From Solimonas fluminis (lineage in GTDB: Bacteria; Pseudomonadota; Gammaproteobacteria; Nevskiales; Nevskiaceae), in contig NZ_PSNW01000016.1 in NCBI RefSeq assembly GCF_002930645.1, forward strand, positions 43,884-107,883: a DNA stretch of 64,000 nucleotides, given 5' to 3'. The notes under the pieces were generated by a model, which saw only the letters and a list, made by a program, of their open reading frames with translations, had not been told where the DNA came from and ran no database searches. The position numbers and the translations under genes are program-made. Shown piece after piece: positions 31,201 to 40,109 of the stretch (its first letter is position 1; every line of letters starts with the position of its first letter).

Positions 31201-32463
31201 ATGAACGCAGCACGAGGCGCAGCGGAGGAGTGGCGCGGGTACTGGTACCTGCCGCTGGTCGCGGCGCTGGGTTACGCCACATCGGTGATCCACGTCTATT
31301 CGATCGGGCCGTTCATCGAGCCCCTGCAGGCCGAGTTCGGCTGGGGACGCGCGCAGATTTCCCTGGGCCTGACCATCGCCAGCTTCGTCAGCGCGGTGTT
31401 CTGCATCCCGCTGGGCATGCTGGTGGACCGCATCGGCCCGCGCCGCATCGGCCTGGTCGGCGTGCTGCTGATGGCAGGCGCCTACGCCCTGCTGGGCACG
31501 GCCACCGGCAGCAAGGCCAACTGGGCCTTGCTGTGGACCCTGATCGCCGTCGGCACCGTCGGCGTTCAGGCCACGGTCTGGACCAGCGCGGTGACCAGCC
31601 GCTTCGAGAGATCGCGCGGCCTGGCGCTGGCGATCACGCTGTCCGGCGCGTCGCTCAGTGCCGCCCTGTTCCCGGTACTGGCGACCTGGCTGATCGGGAA
31701 GTACGGCTGGCGCTTCGGCTTCAACGGACTGGCCGGCCTGTGGATCGCGGTGGTGTTCCCCTTCCTGTTCCTGCTGTTCCGCGGCGCGCAGGACCGGCGC
31801 GCCGCCACGGCCGCCGTACCTGAACCCGCCCGGCTGCTGAGCGGCCTGACGCTGGCCGAGGGCCTGCGCTCGCCGACGCTGTACAAGCTGCTGATGGCCG
31901 CCGGCCTGTTCTCCTTCACGGCGGTGGGCACGCTGGTGCATTTCGTGCCGATCCTGACCGGCGCGGGGGTGCCGCGGCTGGAGGCCGCGGGCATCGCCTC
32001 GCTGATCGGCCTGTTCTCGATCATCGGGCGCCTGGGCACCGGCTTCCTGCTGGACCGCTTCCGCGCCCAGCACGTGGGTGCGGTGGCCTTCATGCTGCCG
32101 GTGCTGGGCCTGGGCCTGCTGCTGACGGACGGCGCCAACCCGGCCTACCAGATGATGGCCGCCGCCTCCATCGGCCTGACGCTGGGGGCGGAGGTGGACG
32201 TGATCGCCTACCTTGCGGCGAAGTATTTCGGCCTGAAGAACTTCGGGGCGCTCTACGGCGCGATGGTGATGGCGCTGTCCCTGGGCACCTCCTTCGGCCC
32301 GCTGTCGGCCGGCGCGATCTATGACCGCTATGGCAGCTACGCCCCGTTCATGACCCTGGACATTGCGCTGATGCTGATCAGCGCGCTCGCGCTGCTGAGC
32401 CTCGGCGCGCCGCCGCCGCAACTCGTGCCGGCCGCCTCCCCTTCGACGGAAAGCCCTACATGA
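31201..32463 (+). CDS. Major facilitator superfamily transporter (monocarboxylate-porter-like)
   Basis: 420 residues with 12 predicted membrane spans and a central hydrophilic loop around residue 200. The loop 2-3 motif is G-M-L-V-D-R-I-G-P-R-R. The N-terminus L-P-L-V-A-A-L-G-Y-A-T-S-V-I-H-V-Y-S-I-G-P-F resembles the monocarboxylate/oxalate porter group. Its last four bases overlap the monooxygenase start (ATGA). It is probably the inner-membrane uptake route for the pathway's acidic substrate or an intermediate. Confidence 0.9.
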   Translation: MNAARGAAEEWRGYWYLPLVAALGYATSVIHVYSIGPFIEPLQAEFGWGRAQISLGLTIASFVSAVFCIPLGMLVDRIGPRRIGLVGVLLMAGAYALLGTATGSKANWALLWTLIAVGTVGVQATVWTSAVTSRFERSRGLALAITLSGASLSAALFPVLATWLIGKYGWRFGFNGLAGLWIAVVFPFLFLLFRGAQDRRAATAAVPEPARLLSGLTLAEGLRSPTLYKLLMAAGLFSFTAVGTLVHFVPILTGAGVPRLEAAGIASLIGLFSIIGRLGTGFLLDRFRAQHVGAVAFMLPVLGLGLLLTDGANPAYQMMAAASIGLTLGAEVDVIAYLAAKYFGLKNFGALYGAMVMALSLGTSFGPLSAGAIYDRYGSYAPFMTLDIALMLISALALLSLGAPPPQLVPAASPSTESPT

Positions 32464-34301
32464 AGTGCACGCCGACCCAGACCCCTGGCGACATCGACAT
32501 CCCGGCCCTGAGGGAGAAGTACCGCCTGGAGCGCGAGCGGCGCTACCGCAGCGAGGGGCAGAAGCAGTACCTGCGCCCGAAGAGCGGCGAACGCGGCGAT
32601 ACGCTGGTGGACCCCTACCTGCCGGTGGCACCGCGCGCGCCGCTGTCGGAGGAGATCGACGTGGCGGTCCTGGGCGGCGGCTTCACCGGCATCCTCGCCG
32701 CCGTGCAGCTGCGCAAGGCCGGCGTCACCAGCTTCCGCAACATCGAGCACGCCGGCGACTTCGGCGGCGTCTGGTACTGGAACCGCTACCCCGGCATCCA
32801 GTGCGACAACGAATCGTACTGCTACCTGCCACTGCTGGAGGAGACCGGCTTCATCCCCAGCAAGCGCTTCAGCGACGGCACGGAGATCCAGGGACACTGC
32901 GTGCGCATCGCCCGCCAGTTCGGGCTCTATGACCGCGCCCTGTTCCATACCCGCGTCACCGGCCTGCGCTGGGACGAGGCGGGCCGGCGCTGGCAGGTCC
33001 GCACCGACCGGGGCGACCAGATCCGGGCGCGCTTCGTGATCATGGCCGGCGGTCCGCTGAACCGCCCCAAGCTCCCGGGCATCCCGGGGCTGCAGGAGTT
33101 CAAGGGCCGCGTGTTCCACTCGGCACGCTGGGACTACGGCTATACCGGCGGCAGCTGGGAAAACCCGGTGCTGGACAAGCTGGCCGACAAGCGCGTGGCG
33201 GTGGTCGGCACCGGTGCCACGGCGATCCAGATCGTGCCCTACCTGGCGCAGTACGCGAAGGAACTCTACGTGCTGCAGCGCACGCCGCCCAGCGTGGACG
33301 CACGCCCCAACCCGCCGACCGATCCGGACTGGGCCAGGACCCTGCAGCCGGGCTGGCAGAAGCAGCGCCAGGAAAACTTCCACCGCGGCGCGATGGAGGG
33401 ATTCCGCCCGGGCGACGTGGACCAGGTCTGCGACTTCTGGACCGAGATCAACCGCAACGTGGCGGCGCGGCTCGCCGCGCAGGGCTGGCCGGAGATCACG
33501 CCGGAGACCTTCATGGCGATGCGGGAGGAGGAGGATTTCCATGTCATGGAGCGCTTCCGCCGCCGCATCGACGAGATCGTGCAGGACAAGCCCACCGCCG
33601 AGGCCTTGAAGCCCTGGTTCCGCTTCCACTGCAAGCGCCCGCTGTCCAGCGACAGCTACTACCCGAGCTTCAACCGGCCCAACGTCAAGCTGATCGACGT
33701 GTCGGCCACCAAGGGCGTGGAGCGGCTGACGGCGAACGGCTTCGTGCACGAGGGGCGGGAATACCCCATCGACCTGCTGGTCTGCGCCAGCGGCTTCGAG
33801 GTGACCAGCGACCTGGACCAGCGCTGGGGCATCGACGAGATCAGCGGGCGCGGCGGCGTCTCGCTCTACGACCACTGGGCCGAGGGCTACAAGACGCTGC
33901 ACGGCGTGGTTTCGCGCGGCTTCCCCAACCAGTTCTTCACCGGCTATATCCAGGGCGGGCTGTATGCGACCACGGTGGAGCAGTTCAACCGCCAGGGCCA
34001 TCACATCGCCTGGATCATCAGCGAGGCGCTGAAGCGCGGCATCGCGGCGGTGGAGCCGACGCAGGAGGCGCAGGACGCCTGGTGCCAGGTGATGGCACCG
34101 TCCACGGCCTTCTCGCAGTACCTGCAGAGCGAGTGCCCGCCGAGCTACCTGAACAACGAGTCCGGCAAGTTCCGCTACTACCTCGGCGAGTTCTACCTGG
34201 CCGGCTTCACGGCCTTCGAGCAGTTGCTGAAGGACTGGCGCGACAAGGGCGCCTTTGAAGGGATGGACACGGAGCCGATGGCCGCCGGTGCGGCGGCCTG
34301 A
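32460..34301 (+). CDS. Baeyer-Villiger-type flavin monooxygenase
   Basis: 613 residues. The FAD Rossmann motif G-G-G-F-T-G lies at 72-77, the NADPH Rossmann motif G-T-G-A-T-A at 250-255, and between them the BVMO fingerprint F-K-G-R-V-F-H-S-A-R-W-D (214-225), in the accepted F-x-G-x-x-x-H-x-x-x-W-(P/D) form. An extended N-terminus of about 60 residues precedes the FAD domain, as in the cyclopentadecanone/steroid-type BVMO branch. The enzyme would insert oxygen next to a ketone, giving an ester or lactone. An alpha/beta hydrolase at the end of the run could open it. Confidence 0.92.
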   Translation: MKCTPTQTPGDIDIPALREKYRLERERRYRSEGQKQYLRPKSGERGDTLVDPYLPVAPRAPLSEEIDVAVLGGGFTGILAAVQLRKAGVTSFRNIEHAGDFGGVWYWNRYPGIQCDNESYCYLPLLEETGFIPSKRFSDGTEIQGHCVRIARQFGLYDRALFHTRVTGLRWDEAGRRWQVRTDRGDQIRARFVIMAGGPLNRPKLPGIPGLQEFKGRVFHSARWDYGYTGGSWENPVLDKLADKRVAVVGTGATAIQIVPYLAQYAKELYVLQRTPPSVDARPNPPTDPDWARTLQPGWQKQRQENFHRGAMEGFRPGDVDQVCDFWTEINRNVAARLAAQGWPEITPETFMAMREEEDFHVMERFRRRIDEIVQDKPTAEALKPWFRFHCKRPLSSDSYYPSFNRPNVKLIDVSATKGVERLTANGFVHEGREYPIDLLVCASGFEVTSDLDQRWGIDEISGRGGVSLYDHWAEGYKTLHGVVSRGFPNQFFTGYIQGGLYATTVEQFNRQGHHIAWIISEALKRGIAAVEPTQEAQDAWCQVMAPSTAFSQYLQSECPPSYLNNESGKFRYYLGEFYLAGFTAFEQLLKDWRDKGAFEGMDTEPMAAGAAA

Positions 34302-34328
34302 GCCACGCAGCCTGAGGAGGAGGATGGC

Positions 34329-35714
34329 ATGAACAAGGCCGAGAGCTTTCGCATCGAGAACCTCACCGAGCCCCTTACTTTCCCGGTGGAGGCCTACATC
34401 TGCCCGGACTACGCCCGTGCCGAGCGCGAACGGCTGTGGCCGCGTACCTGGCAGCATGCCGGGCGGGTCGAGGAAATTCCCAACGTCGGCGACTTCGTCA
34501 CCTACGAGATCGGCCGCGAATCGATCATCGTGATCCGCACGGCGAAGGACAAGATCAAGGCCTACTACAACGTCTGCTCGCACCGCGCGCGCCAGCTGAT
34601 CGACACGCCGCCGGGCAGCAACGGTGTCTGCGGCAACAGGAAGGGCTTCGTCTGCGGCTTCCATGCCTGGCGCTACAACATCGAGGGCGAGTGCACCTAC
34701 AAGCACGACGAGCCGGACTGGAAGGGCGCGCTGAACGCGGAGCGCACGAAACTCGGCGAGGTCCAGGTCGATACCTGGGGCGGCTGGCTGTTCGTCAACA
34801 TGGACCCGGGGGCCCAGCCGCTGCGTGAGTTCCTGGGCGAAGCCGCGGACATCCTCGATCCCTTCGAGCTGCAGAACATGCGCTACAAGTGGCGCCAGTG
34901 GGTGATCTTCGACTGCAACTGGAAGACGGCGATCGAGGCTTTCATGGAGCCTTACCACGTCACCGGCACGCACTCGCAGATGCTGGCCAACGGCGATTAC
35001 TACGCCTACAGCGCCGCCCACGGTATCCACGGTGTCTCCGGCTTCGACGTACGCAAGACCGCCGGCGCCAGCAGCGAGAAGGAAGCCAGCTCGGTGACCC
35101 GCACCGGCAAGGCCGGCAAGGACCCACGCGTCTCGACCTACGAGCTGCAGAAGGAAATCTACGAAACGGTCAACAACGCCAGCACCACGCTGACACTGGT
35201 CAACGCCGCCAAGCGCCTGGTCGACGAACTTCCGGAAGGCACGCCGGCGCCGGAGGTCATCAGGCACTGGCTGGCCAGCGCCCGCGCCGACGATGCCGCC
35301 CGCGGGGTGATCTGGCCCAACATCACGCCGGAGCAGCAGGGCAAGGCCGGGCTGGCCTGGAGCGTGTTCCCCAACATGTCGATATTGCAGGGGATTACGT
35401 TTGCGCTGTGCTACCGCGCGCGTCCCTATGGCGACGACCCCGACAAGTGCATCTTCGAGGCCTATGCCATCGAGCGCTTCCCGCCGGGCGAGGAACCGAA
35501 GACCGAGTGGGTCTATGCCGAGGCCACCCGCGAGAAGTGGGGCCTGGTGCTGTCGCAGGACTTCTCCAACATGGCCGCCGTGCAGCGCGGCATGCACTCG
35601 CGCGGCTTCCGCGGCACGCTGCCGAATCCTCACCAGGAGCGCAAGGTCACCAACTTCCATCGTGTCCTGGCGGACGTGATGGGCGCCGGCCACCTGCATC
35701 TGCTGGACAAATGA
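34329..35714 (+). CDS. Rieske non-heme iron oxygenase, alpha subunit
   Basis: 461 residues. The Rieske [2Fe-2S] ligands are Cys83-x-His85 and Cys109-x-x-His112 (C-G-F-H-A-W-R-Y). The mononuclear iron ligands are in P-Y-H210-V-T-G-T-H215, with E-A-F-M-E-P before them, where the bridging acid is Glu rather than Asp. The C-terminal catalytic domain is longer than in naphthalene-type enzymes. No beta subunit or dedicated reductase is adjacent; the ferredoxin gene at 53888 is a possible electron donor. A role in hydroxylating or demethylating the pathway compound is likely. Confidence 0.92.
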   Translation: MNKAESFRIENLTEPLTFPVEAYICPDYARAERERLWPRTWQHAGRVEEIPNVGDFVTYEIGRESIIVIRTAKDKIKAYYNVCSHRARQLIDTPPGSNGVCGNRKGFVCGFHAWRYNIEGECTYKHDEPDWKGALNAERTKLGEVQVDTWGGWLFVNMDPGAQPLREFLGEAADILDPFELQNMRYKWRQWVIFDCNWKTAIEAFMEPYHVTGTHSQMLANGDYYAYSAAHGIHGVSGFDVRKTAGASSEKEASSVTRTGKAGKDPRVSTYELQKEIYETVNNASTTLTLVNAAKRLVDELPEGTPAPEVIRHWLASARADDAARGVIWPNITPEQQGKAGLAWSVFPNMSILQGITFALCYRARPYGDDPDKCIFEAYAIERFPPGEEPKTEWVYAEATREKWGLVLSQDFSNMAAVQRGMHSRGFRGTLPNPHQERKVTNFHRVLADVMGAGHLHLLDK

Positions 35715-35789
35715 ACATCTTCCGGGTGCGGTGACGCCCCCGACCACATCAAGCGTCATCAGCGATAAGACATCAAAGAGAGAACGACC

Positions 35790-37517
35790 ATGGGCGTCAA
35801 AGTTTACGAGCGAATCCTCGACCTCCTGGAGGCCGAGGGCATCAACACCGTCTTCGGCATTCCGGATCCCAACTTCGTCCATCTTTTCGTCGCCGCCGAA
35901 AAGCGCGGCTGGAATGTCGTCACCCCGCACCACGAACTTTCCGCCGGCTTCATGGCGGAGGGCTACGCCCGCATGACCGGCAAGCCGGCACTGTGCATCG
36001 CCACGCTGGGCCCAGGCGTTGCCCTGGCCTCCGGCTCGATGATGACGTCGCTGGTCGAGAACACCCCGGTCATCTACCTGGGCGGCCAGCGCGCCCGCAT
36101 CACGGAGCAACGCGTGCGCCGCGGCCGCATCCAGTTCATCCAGCAGGAGGCGCTGTTCGAAAACTCGGTGAAGTGGAGCGCCAGCATCGAGTATGCCGAC
36201 CAGACCGACGAGATCATCCGCCACGCCCTGCGCGTCTGCCAGTCCGGCACGCCGGGCCCGGTCTACATCGAGTATCCGTCGCACATCATCCAGCAGGAGC
36301 TGGACGTGCCGCCGGCACTGCCGCCGTCGTCCTATCGCCTGGTAGAGCCCGGCGCCGACGGCAACATGGTGGCCAAGGCCGCCGAACTGATCCGGAACGC
36401 CGAATGCCCGGTGCTGCTGGTCGGCCACGCGGTGCAGTGCACCCGCGCCGGGCAGAAGGTCCGGGAACTGGCCGAGCTGATGGGCTGCCCGATCCTGCAG
36501 ACCTCCGGCGGCAACGCCTTCATCGAGGGTGTCGAGGATCGCAGTTTCCCGTACCTGTTCTCCGAGGTGGGTGACGACATCGTCGCCAAATCCGACGTCG
36601 TCGTCGCCATCGGCACCGAGATCGGCGAGCCGGTGCACTACGGCCGCGGCTACCTCTGGGCCAACGGCAGGACCGATCGCAAGTGGATCTATGTCGAACT
36701 GGACCCGGAAGCGATCGGCCAGAACCGCCCGATCGACGTGCCGCTGGTGGGCGACCTGCGCACCGTCGTGCCGCAGCTCTGCGCCGCGCTCAAGGGCAGC
36801 CCGCGCAAGGAGCACCCCGACCTCCAGCGATGGATCAAGGAAGACAAGGAGCGCCTGCAGTCCCTCGCCAAGCAGGACTTCAAGACTCCCAGCGGCCGTG
36901 TCCATACCGGCCAGTGGGTCGTGGAAGCCACCAAGGCCATGCCGAAGAACGCGATCCACGCGCGCGACGGCGGCTGTACCGTGGTCTTCACCTGGACCTA
37001 CCTGCAGTCGAAGCCGCACGACGTGGTCTGGAACCAGAACTTCGGCTGCCTGGGCACCGGCCTGGGCTATGCCATCGGCGCCTCGATTGCCGACGGCGGC
37101 AAGCGTCCGGTCCTGCTGACCACCAGCGATTCCTCGTTCCTGTACCACATCGGCGACCTGGAGGTGGTCCAGCGCTTCAAGCTGCCGATGGTCATCGTCG
37201 TGGCCGTGGACAACGCCTGGGGCCTGGAGGTGGGCGTCTACAAGCGCACCTTCGGCCACGGCAATACCACCGAGCCGGGGGTGCACTGGAGCAAGGACGT
37301 GCGCTTCGACCAGATCGCCAAGGGCCTCGGCTGCGAGGGCGTCTACGTCGACAAGGGCGAAGACCTGGGGGCGGCGGTGACCGCGGCCTTCGCCAGCGGC
37401 AAGCCGACCGTCATCCACGTGCCGATCGACCCCGTCATCAACCACGGCGGCAACCAGAACCTGGATACGCCGAACTACGCCCGGTTCCGCACCTGGTATG
37501 CCGAAGGTCAGCAGTAA
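35790..37517 (+). CDS. Thiamine-diphosphate-dependent lyase/decarboxylase (acetolactate-synthase-like fold)
   Basis: 575 residues with the three-domain layout of the ThDP superfamily. The cofactor-activating Glu is Glu49 (H-H-E-L-S-A-G-F). The usual G-D-G...N-N Mg-ThDP motif is altered to S446-D447-S448, followed about 28 residues later by V-D-N-A-W-G. The Mg-binding Asp is kept. The substrate-binding domain lacks the signatures I know for acetolactate synthase, oxalyl-CoA decarboxylase or 2-hydroxyacyl-CoA lyase, so the reaction is open. Position between the oxygenases and an aldehyde dehydrogenase suggests an aldehyde-producing C-C cleavage. Confidence 0.82.
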   Translation: MGVKVYERILDLLEAEGINTVFGIPDPNFVHLFVAAEKRGWNVVTPHHELSAGFMAEGYARMTGKPALCIATLGPGVALASGSMMTSLVENTPVIYLGGQRARITEQRVRRGRIQFIQQEALFENSVKWSASIEYADQTDEIIRHALRVCQSGTPGPVYIEYPSHIIQQELDVPPALPPSSYRLVEPGADGNMVAKAAELIRNAECPVLLVGHAVQCTRAGQKVRELAELMGCPILQTSGGNAFIEGVEDRSFPYLFSEVGDDIVAKSDVVVAIGTEIGEPVHYGRGYLWANGRTDRKWIYVELDPEAIGQNRPIDVPLVGDLRTVVPQLCAALKGSPRKEHPDLQRWIKEDKERLQSLAKQDFKTPSGRVHTGQWVVEATKAMPKNAIHARDGGCTVVFTWTYLQSKPHDVVWNQNFGCLGTGLGYAIGASIADGGKRPVLLTTSDSSFLYHIGDLEVVQRFKLPMVIVVAVDNAWGLEVGVYKRTFGHGNTTEPGVHWSKDVRFDQIAKGLGCEGVYVDKGEDLGAAVTAAFASGKPTVIHVPIDPVINHGGNQNLDTPNYARFRTWYAEGQQ

Positions 37518-37530
37518 GAGACGCACATAG

Positions 37531-37635
37531 TTCCTCTCCGGTCTACGGGAGAGGGCCAGGGAGAGCGTTTCTGTAGATCCTTCAACTTTTACAGGCACCC
37601 TCTCCCCTCCCCCTCTCCCGCAAGCGGGAGAGGGA
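37531..37635. repeat. Two tandem CT-rich palindromic repeats
   Basis: Two copies of the CCCTCTCCC...GGGAGAGGG palindrome (37531-37566 and 37596-37635) occupy the 136-base gap before the aldehyde dehydrogenase gene. The sequence GCAAGC forms the tip of the better copy. They are non-coding, REP-like elements that may stabilise or attenuate the operon mRNA. Confidence 0.7.
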
Positions 37636-37653
37636 AGAAAATAAAGGAGCCCC

Positions 37654-39084
37654 ATGCGCGAGTACCTGAAGTTCTACATCGACGGCCAGTGGGCCCACCC
37701 GCTGGAGCCGAAGACCTCGGAAGTCATCAACCCGGCGACCGACCAGGTCTCGGGACGCATCTCCATGGGCTCCGCCGCCGACGTGGACCTGGCGGTGAAG
37801 GCCGCGCGCAAGGCCTTCGCCAGCTGGTCGCAGACGCGCCGCGAGCAGCGCCTCGACCTGATGCGCGCAATCCAGTCGGAGTACGACAAGCGCCAGGCGG
37901 ACATCGGCGCGGCGATCACCGAGGAGATGGGCGCACCGGCGGCGCTGGCCAACGGCTTCCACGTGCAACTGGGGGCTGGCCACCTGGCCACCGCGATCGA
38001 GATCCTCAAGGAGTTCAAGTTCGAGGAACGTCGCGGCCATACCCTGCTGGCCAGGGACCCGATCGGCGTCTGCGCACTGATCACGCCCTGGAACTGGCCG
38101 ATGAACCAGATCGCGGTGAAGGTCTTCCCCGCCCTTGCCACCGGCAACACCATGGTGCTGAAGCCGCCCCAGCTGGCGCCCTACTCCGCGCAGATCTTCG
38201 CGGAGGTGCTGCATGCGGCGGGCCTGCCGAAGGGCGTGTTCAACCTGATCCAGGGCGCCGGCTCGGTGGTGGGCAACGCGCTGTCGACGCACCCGCTGGT
38301 GGACCTGGTGTCCTTCACCGGCTCGGAATTCGCCGGCGTGGAGATCGCCAAGGCCGCCGCGCCGACGGTCAAGCGCGTCTGCCAGGAGCTGGGCGGCAAG
38401 AGCGCCAACATCGTGCTCGACGATGCCAACCTCGCCGCCAACGTCGCCGGCGCCACCGGCGGCATGATGGTGAACTCCGGCCAGACCTGCAGCGCCGGCT
38501 CGCGCCTGCTGGTTCCCAAGGCCCGCATGGCCGAGGCCATCGCGGCGGCGGAGAAGGCGGCGTCCGAGGTGACGGTCGGCGACCCCACTACCGAGGTCGC
38601 GATGGGGCCGGTGGTGTCCAAGGGGCAGTACAACGAGATCCAGCGCTACATCGAGATCGGTCTCGCCGAGGGCGCGACGCTCGTCGCCGGCGGCCCCGGC
38701 CGCCCCGACGGCCTGACCAGGGGCTGCTTCGTGAAGCCGACGGTGTTCGCCAACGTGCGCAACGACATGCGCATCGCCCGCGAGGAGATCTTCGGACCGG
38801 TCCTGGTGATCATTGGCTACGACAGCCTCGACGAGGCGGTGGAGATCGCCAACGACTCCGAGTTCGGCCTGGCCGGCTACGTCAACGGTGCCGATCCGCA
38901 GCAGTGCCTGGCCGTGGCGCGGCGCCTGCGCACCGGCTGGGTGTCGATCAACGGCGGCTTCGACTTCAACGCACCCTTCGGCGGCATCAAGAAAAGCGGC
39001 AACGGCCGCGAATGGGGCGAGTTCGGCTTCCATGAATACGTCGAGACCAAGGCCATGCTGGAACCGGCACCGGCGGCGCCGTAG
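37654..39084 (+). CDS. NAD(P)-dependent aldehyde dehydrogenase
   Basis: 476 residues, full length for the family. Catalytic Cys279 lies in N-S-G-Q-T-C-S-A-G-S-R and the general base Glu245 in C-Q-E-L-G-G-K-S. Other hallmarks are P-W-N-W-P and N-G-G-F-D-F-N-A-P-F-G-G-I-K-K-S-G near the end. It is separated from the ThDP enzyme by a repeat-filled gap but on the same strand with the same spacing style. It probably oxidises the aldehyde made by the preceding step. Confidence 0.92.
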   Translation: MREYLKFYIDGQWAHPLEPKTSEVINPATDQVSGRISMGSAADVDLAVKAARKAFASWSQTRREQRLDLMRAIQSEYDKRQADIGAAITEEMGAPAALANGFHVQLGAGHLATAIEILKEFKFEERRGHTLLARDPIGVCALITPWNWPMNQIAVKVFPALATGNTMVLKPPQLAPYSAQIFAEVLHAAGLPKGVFNLIQGAGSVVGNALSTHPLVDLVSFTGSEFAGVEIAKAAAPTVKRVCQELGGKSANIVLDDANLAANVAGATGGMMVNSGQTCSAGSRLLVPKARMAEAIAAAEKAASEVTVGDPTTEVAMGPVVSKGQYNEIQRYIEIGLAEGATLVAGGPGRPDGLTRGCFVKPTVFANVRNDMRIAREEIFGPVLVIIGYDSLDEAVEIANDSEFGLAGYVNGADPQQCLAVARRLRTGWVSINGGFDFNAPFGGIKKSGNGREWGEFGFHEYVETKAMLEPAPAAP

Positions 39085-39095
39085 AACACGATCAG

Positions 39096-39123
39096 TCCCC
39101 TCTCCCGCTTGCGGGAGAGGGGA
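39096..39123. repeat. CT-rich palindromic repeat
   Basis: CCCCTCTCCCGCTTGCGGGAG and the rest of the hairpin fill the 59-base gap between the aldehyde dehydrogenase and the next SDR gene. Same family as the copies at 37531-37635 and 62841-62867. Confidence 0.7.
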
Positions 39124-39143
39124 CCAGAAGAGAGAGGCAGCTC

Positions 39144-40058
39144 ATGAACAACCTCCGTTTCGATAATCGCGTTGCCGTCATCACCGGCGCCGGCCGCGGC
39201 CTGGGCCGGGCCTATGCCCTGGAGCTGGCCTCGCGCGGCTGCAAGGTCGTGGTCAATGACGTCGGCGGCAGCCTGCAGGGCCATGGTGCCGATGCCGGAC
39301 CGGCGCAGGAAGTGGCGAACGAGATCAGGGCGGCCGGCGGCGAAGCCGTGGCCTGCACGGACTCGGTGGCGACCGTCGAGGGTGGCAAGGCCATCATCCA
39401 GGCGGCGCTCGATGCCTTCGGCCGCATCGACATCCTGATCCACAACGCCGGCAACGTGCGGCGCGGTTCGCTCAAGGAGATGAGCTACGAGGACTTCGAC
39501 GCCGTGCTGGACGTGCACCTGCGCGGAGCCTTCAACGTGGTCCGCCCCGCCTTTCCGCTGATGTGCGGACAAGGCTATGGCCGCATCGTGCTGACCTCGT
39601 CGGTCAGTGGCCTCTACGGCAACGTCAACGTCGTGAACTACGCCATGTCCAAGACCGGCATGGTGGGTCTCTGCAATGTCGCGGCGCTGGAAGGCGCCGC
39701 GGAGGGCGTGAAGTGCAATATCATCGCGCCCGGGGCGGTGACGCGGATGGCCGAAGGCCTCGACACCTCGCAGTACCCGCCGATGGGTCCGGAACTGGTC
39801 GCTCCCGTGGTAGCCTGGCTGTCGCACGAATCCTGCTCCGTCACAGGCGAGATTCTCAGCTCCATGGCCGGCCGTGTCTCGCGCATGTACCTTGCCGAAA
39901 GCCCCGGCGTGTACCAGCCGTCCTGGTCCGTGGAGCAGGTGGGCGAGAGGATCGAGTCGATCCGGCAGGGTGGCGAGCCCTGGGTGCTGTCGGTGGTACC
40001 TTCGGGCCAGATCGATCACATCCGCCGCAGCTTCGAGATGGCGCGGAAGGGCAGTTGA
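39144..40058 (+). CDS. SDR resembling the dehydrogenase domain of multifunctional enzyme type 2
   Basis: 304 residues. The cofactor motif is T-G-A-G-R-G-L-G-R, followed by the N-D-V-G-G insertion that marks the (3R)-hydroxyacyl-CoA dehydrogenase part of peroxisomal-type MFE-2 proteins. Later come H-N-A-G, S-S-V-S-G and Y166-A-M-S-K170. The C-terminal extension (S-W-S-V-E-Q-V-G-E-R-I) is also MFE-2-like. It probably oxidises a hydroxyacyl-CoA or a bulky secondary alcohol. It is part of the nine-gene run. Confidence 0.88.
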   Translation: MNNLRFDNRVAVITGAGRGLGRAYALELASRGCKVVVNDVGGSLQGHGADAGPAQEVANEIRAAGGEAVACTDSVATVEGGKAIIQAALDAFGRIDILIHNAGNVRRGSLKEMSYEDFDAVLDVHLRGAFNVVRPAFPLMCGQGYGRIVLTSSVSGLYGNVNVVNYAMSKTGMVGLCNVAALEGAAEGVKCNIIAPGAVTRMAEGLDTSQYPPMGPELVAPVVAWLSHESCSVTGEILSSMAGRVSRMYLAESPGVYQPSWSVEQVGERIESIRQGGEPWVLSVVPSGQIDHIRRSFEMARKGS

Positions 40059-40109
40059 CGCGGCACGGGTCCTGCAGGTGATCGGATACTTGACCTGACC
40101 GAGAACCGC

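Noticed and set aside
32337..37655. A very long open frame (about 1770 codons) antisense to the MFS, monooxygenase, Rieske and ThDP genes
   Set aside because: Its sequence is low-complexity Val/Ala/Leu/Gly/His/Arg typical of the complement of GC-rich codons, and the plus-strand genes have clear domains and motifs.
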